Origin: CAZFAI01 sp964516555
GTDB lineage: Bacteria; Patescibacteriota; Microgenomatia; UBA12405
Reading direction: 5' to 3'
Assembly: GCA_964516555.1 (NCBI GenBank)
Contig: CAZFAI010000001.1
Span: forward strand, 1-62,424
DNA: 62,424 nt
Part shown: positions 60,159-62,424 of the stretch, piece after piece
Numbering within the stretch: the stretch's first letter is position 1
Layout: each line of letters opens with the position of its first letter
Made by a program: the position numbers and the translations under genes
Notes under the pieces: generated by a model
Told to the model about the DNA's origin: nothing
Database searches by the model: none
What the model saw: the letters and a program-made list of their open reading frames with translations, nothing else

Positions 60159-61268
60159 ATGGATCAAAATAATCTAAAACCAAACGATGAAAGTATCATA
60201 AAACCCGTTGAAGCTGAAGAAAAAGAGAATGATCCTCAACTTGAAAAATCTTATCAGGACATATTAGACAAATATGCTCAAGAGGTCGCCAAGCAGCCCC
60301 AGCAACCTGCCACGGATCCACTATCAACCCCCGCCCAACCATTGGTAATTGAACCCACACCAAAAGTTGAACCCACCAATCAAATTGAGACTCAGCAAGT
60401 TCCGGCAGAACCCCAACTTTTGCAGGAGACAGCAACTGACTTAGCTCCTGAAGAAAAAACCGAAAATACTATGGCAGTACCACCTGAAAACGACATAGTC
60501 CCCGCTGCTCAGGAAACAAACGAAATAACTTCAAAACCTGAAGTATCACCAGTTGTAACAGAAACCCCCACCCCAAAGCCCGATAGTACTCCTCCACAAG
60601 TTGAAATTAATTCTTCGCTCAAAAGTAATGACAATATTTCTCTTTTAAATAAGGAATCCACCGTCCCTCCGGTTCCTGCTCCCGATACCACTCCTCCTCC
60701 CTCTGTGGAAAACTTAGATACTAAGCCAAATTTTGACCTGGAGTCAAGCCCTCTACCGGCTAGAGACGAGGATGACAATCCCACCCCTTCAGCAGATCTA
60801 ACAGTTCCCAATTCGCAACCGGAGAATCCGCCTACTAATCCTCCCGTAGCCGGTGTCTTGCCCAATCAGCCTCAATCAAAACCATCAGGAGGCGGTTTAT
60901 TTAAAGTACTGTTTATTTTATCCGTATTGGTGTTCTTAATTGTTGTCGGTGCTAACGCTTATAGTCTGATAACCAGCAAGCCCGTACCCATCCCTTTCTT
61001 CAGCCCCGATGATCCCCAGGAAATTGAAGAAATCGTCACAGATTCACCCGAAAACATCCCAACAATTGTATCCGCTGGTTCATGTATCCTCAATGGTACA
61101 CAATACGCAGTCGGAGAATCGTTTGATGCTGTCGATGGTTGCAATACCTGTACATGTCAGGAAACATTGGAAGTCGTTTGTACCGAAATTGCCTGCGACA
61201 ACTCACTTGTAGAGGAAGATGAAAATACAGATGTCGATGTCAAAGGGTCCACTTCTCTCCCTCAATAA
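60159..61268 (+). CDS. Pro-rich membrane protein with a VWC/pacifastin-like cysteine domain
   Basis: The 369-residue protein has a long acidic, Pro/Thr/Gln-rich disordered N-terminal region (to about 245), one membrane helix at about 248-270 and a small outer domain with six cysteines (C309, C328, C331, C333, C341, C346). The pattern CNTCTC followed seven residues later by CTEIAC closely resembles pacifastin and von Willebrand factor C modules. Such modules are known mainly in animal protease inhibitors and matrix proteins. The disordered part is predicted cytoplasmic. A promoter precedes it, and rpoB follows. Confidence 0.65.
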   Translation: MDQNNLKPNDESIIKPVEAEEKENDPQLEKSYQDILDKYAQEVAKQPQQPATDPLSTPAQPLVIEPTPKVEPTNQIETQQVPAEPQLLQETATDLAPEEKTENTMAVPPENDIVPAAQETNEITSKPEVSPVVTETPTPKPDSTPPQVEINSSLKSNDNISLLNKESTVPPVPAPDTTPPPSVENLDTKPNFDLESSPLPARDEDDNPTPSADLTVPNSQPENPPTNPPVAGVLPNQPQSKPSGGGLFKVLFILSVLVFLIVVGANAYSLITSKPVPIPFFSPDDPQEIEEIVTDSPENIPTIVSAGSCILNGTQYAVGESFDAVDGCNTCTCQETLEVVCTEIACDNSLVEEDENTDVDVKGSTSLPQ

Positions 61269-61276
61269 TATGTCCC

Positions 61277-61305
61277 TTGACCGGGATACATATTAAAGCT
61301 ATAAT
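61277..61305 (+). promoter_or_regulatory. Promoter of rpoB
   Basis: TTGACC (61277-61282) and TATAAT (61300-61305) are separated by exactly 17 bases. The expected start near 61312 gives a leader of about 60 bases. Confidence 0.75.
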
Positions 61306-61311
61306 ACAAAA

Positions 61312-61371
61312 CATTTGGTGAGCCGTCGGCACATAACTCGCCTCAATTCTTTAGAAATTTAAATAATTTTG
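61312..61371 (+). promoter_or_regulatory. rpoB leader with hairpin
   Basis: GGTGAG (61317-61322) can pair with CTCGCC (61337-61342), with one G-T pair, and an inner GCC/GGC stem lies within the loop (61322-61330). No T-run follows, so it is not a terminator. It may be a protein-binding or stability element in the rpoB mRNA. Confidence 0.35.
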
Positions 61372-62424
61372 ATGCCTTCCGCAAAAAGAATAAACTGGGG
61401 CAAAAAACACCCTAACCTTCCGAAGCTTGACTTAATAAAGATCCAAAAAGAATCATGGCAAGACTTTCTTGAAAACGAATTTCGCCAAACCGTACAATCT
61501 ATTTCTCCCGTTCTTGACTACACCGGCAATAACTGGCAGCTGGAACTCGGCGAATTATCTTATGACCCCATACCCATCACCCCTGAAATTGCCAAAAGAA
61601 AGGGATTAAACTATTCCGTTCCGGTAAAAGTAAAAGCTAAACTTACCAACAAAAGAACAAACGATGTTAGGGAAGAGCAGGTGTTTTTCCTTAATCTCCC
61701 TACTATGACCGAAGAAGGTACTTTTATTATTAACGGTATCGAAAGGGGAGTCATAAACCAGTTAGTCAGATCCCCCGGAGTCTATTTTACTGGCGAAAAT
61801 GATCCTTCCACTGGAAAAATATTATATAATGCCGAAATCCGTCCATCCAGAGGTTCTTGGCTTGAGTTTTTTTTTGGAAAAAAAGACGTAGTCTTTGCCC
61901 GTATTGACCGAAAAAAGAAATTTCCTGCATCAATAATTTTAAGAGCTTCTTGCGGTTTGGGTGACAAGCAACTAGTTGGAGAATTCTCTGATTATATAAA
62001 TGCCACCATTCAGGCTGATCCTTCAAAAACTTCTGAAGAAGCTATTTTGGAATTTTACCGTCGCCTCAGACCCGGCGAACCTGTCGTTTTGGAAAATGCT
62101 ATAAAATTCTTTCAGGAAAGATTTTTTGATCTTAGAACCTATGAACTAGGTAATGTTGGCCGTTACAAAATCAATAAAAAATTTGGGTTTGATTTCGATG
62201 ACAACAACCCTGAAAACTGGATTTTAAAACAGGAAGACATAATTTCTACAGTTAAGTATCTTGTTCAGCTCCAAAAAGGTGAAGTTAATCGCATTGACGA
62301 CATTGATAGCCTAGCCAATCGACGTCTTCGACGCGCCGGGGAAATTGTTTCCCAAATTGCAATTAGACCCGCTCTTGCCAGGTTCGAAAGAATGGTTAAG
62401 GAGCGTATGAGTTTGATTTCTACT
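61372..62424 (+). CDS. rpoB: DNA-directed RNA polymerase subunit beta (3' truncated by window end)
   Basis: The beta subunit forms one side of the RNA polymerase cleft. The first 351 residues are present and open to the last base. Typical beta-subunit N-terminal features are DLIKIQKESWQDFLENEF, the protrusion region EEQVFFLNLPTMTEEGTFIINGIERGVINQLVRSPG in parts, then LRPGEPVVLENAIKFF and IDSLANRRLRRAGEIVSQ. No frameshift is seen. The ATG at 61372 is preceded by a clear promoter and a leader of about 60 bases without an obvious Shine-Dalgarno. The gene is not preceded by rplJ-rplL, unlike the common arrangement. Confidence 0.95.
   Translation, partial: MPSAKRINWGKKHPNLPKLDLIKIQKESWQDFLENEFRQTVQSISPVLDYTGNNWQLELGELSYDPIPITPEIAKRKGLNYSVPVKVKAKLTNKRTNDVREEQVFFLNLPTMTEEGTFIINGIERGVINQLVRSPGVYFTGENDPSTGKILYNAEIRPSRGSWLEFFFGKKDVVFARIDRKKKFPASIILRASCGLGDKQLVGEFSDYINATIQADPSKTSEEAILEFYRRLRPGEPVVLENAIKFFQERFFDLRTYELGNVGRYKINKKFGFDFDDNNPENWILKQEDIISTVKYLVQLQKGEVNRIDDIDSLANRRLRRAGEIVSQIAIRPALARFERMVKERMSLIST

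Noticed and set aside
1..62424. tRNA, rRNA, insertion sequence, prophage or integrase
   Set aside because: All intergenic stretches are under about 140 bases and none shows a tRNA cloverleaf or rRNA-like sequence; no transposase or integrase motif is present in any frame.

Overview
The window looks like a piece of a small, compact bacterial genome of the Candidate Phyla Radiation (Patescibacteria), most likely the Microgenomates side. This is inferred from gene content, not from a phylogeny. Genes are packed with almost no spacers (the longest gene-free stretch is about 130 bases). TGA is used as a normal stop codon. Several housekeeping proteins are unusually short: AlaRS without a C-Ala domain, MiaB without TRAM, DnaJ without zinc fingers, short HrcA, NusA and IF2. 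Surface proteins with Thr/Pro repeats and C-terminal anchors, a baseplate-J-like protein and a sortase are also typical of that group. No rRNA, tRNA, CRISPR array or insertion sequence was found. Three runs of exactly ten N (20118-20127, 30282-30291, 38536-38545) lie inside gatA, rmuC and infB and behave as assembly-gap placeholders.

Layout. 1-2065: the end of an unknown gene, then metG and rpsT on the minus strand. 2066-7673: murJ, then a PilN/PilO-like pair, a small membrane protein and two surface proteins with Pro-rich stalks and sorting-signal-like C termini. 7678-16255: an envelope-glycan block with a decaprenyl-phosphate phosphoribosyltransferase-like UbiA protein, two tandem GT-C glycosyltransferases, a GT4 transferase and HAD phosphatase on the minus strand, a PAP2 phosphatase and a DUF2298 membrane protein. 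16302-22526: a UvrD/PcrA helicase, a FemX-like transferase and gatCAB. 22532-25241: an orphan ORF, a membrane sensor with a C-terminal winged-helix-like domain, and a GerMN-domain protein. 25315-31541: a helicase-nuclease fusion, dut, alr, rmuC and a small membrane protein. 31553-35583: the heat-shock operon hrcA-grpE-dnaK-dnaJ under a CIRCE operator. 35593-37194: an unrecognised protein combining a nuclease-like and a methyltransferase-like region.

37191-46906: the expression and RNA-turnover block nusA, infB, a degenerate DHH-like protein, rpsO with a structured leader, pnp, a Lon-like ATPase lacking the protease domain, a family 4 uracil-DNA glycosylase and RNase J. 46924-53843: proS, ftsK, a RodZ-like protein, two small membrane proteins and alaS. 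53879-58436: an actin-like/baseplate-like membrane protein, a sortase, yqgF, a zinc ribbon and mltG. 58437-61268: miaB and an LPxAG-type surface protein on the minus strand, then a Pro-rich membrane protein with a cysteine-rich VWC/pacifastin-like domain. 61277-62424: promoter, leader and 5' part of rpoB.

The most general signal is regulatory. At least sixteen genes have a TATAAT-like box ending only 5-9 bases before the start codon, which predicts leaderless mRNAs, while several operon-internal or long-leader genes carry Shine-Dalgarno sequences. The best candidates for undescribed biology are the 35593-37194 protein, the membrane sensor/winged-helix protein at 23001, the protease-less Lon at 43502, and the actin-like/baseplate-like protein next to a sortase whose likely substrates (LPQAG, LPAAG) are also encoded here.
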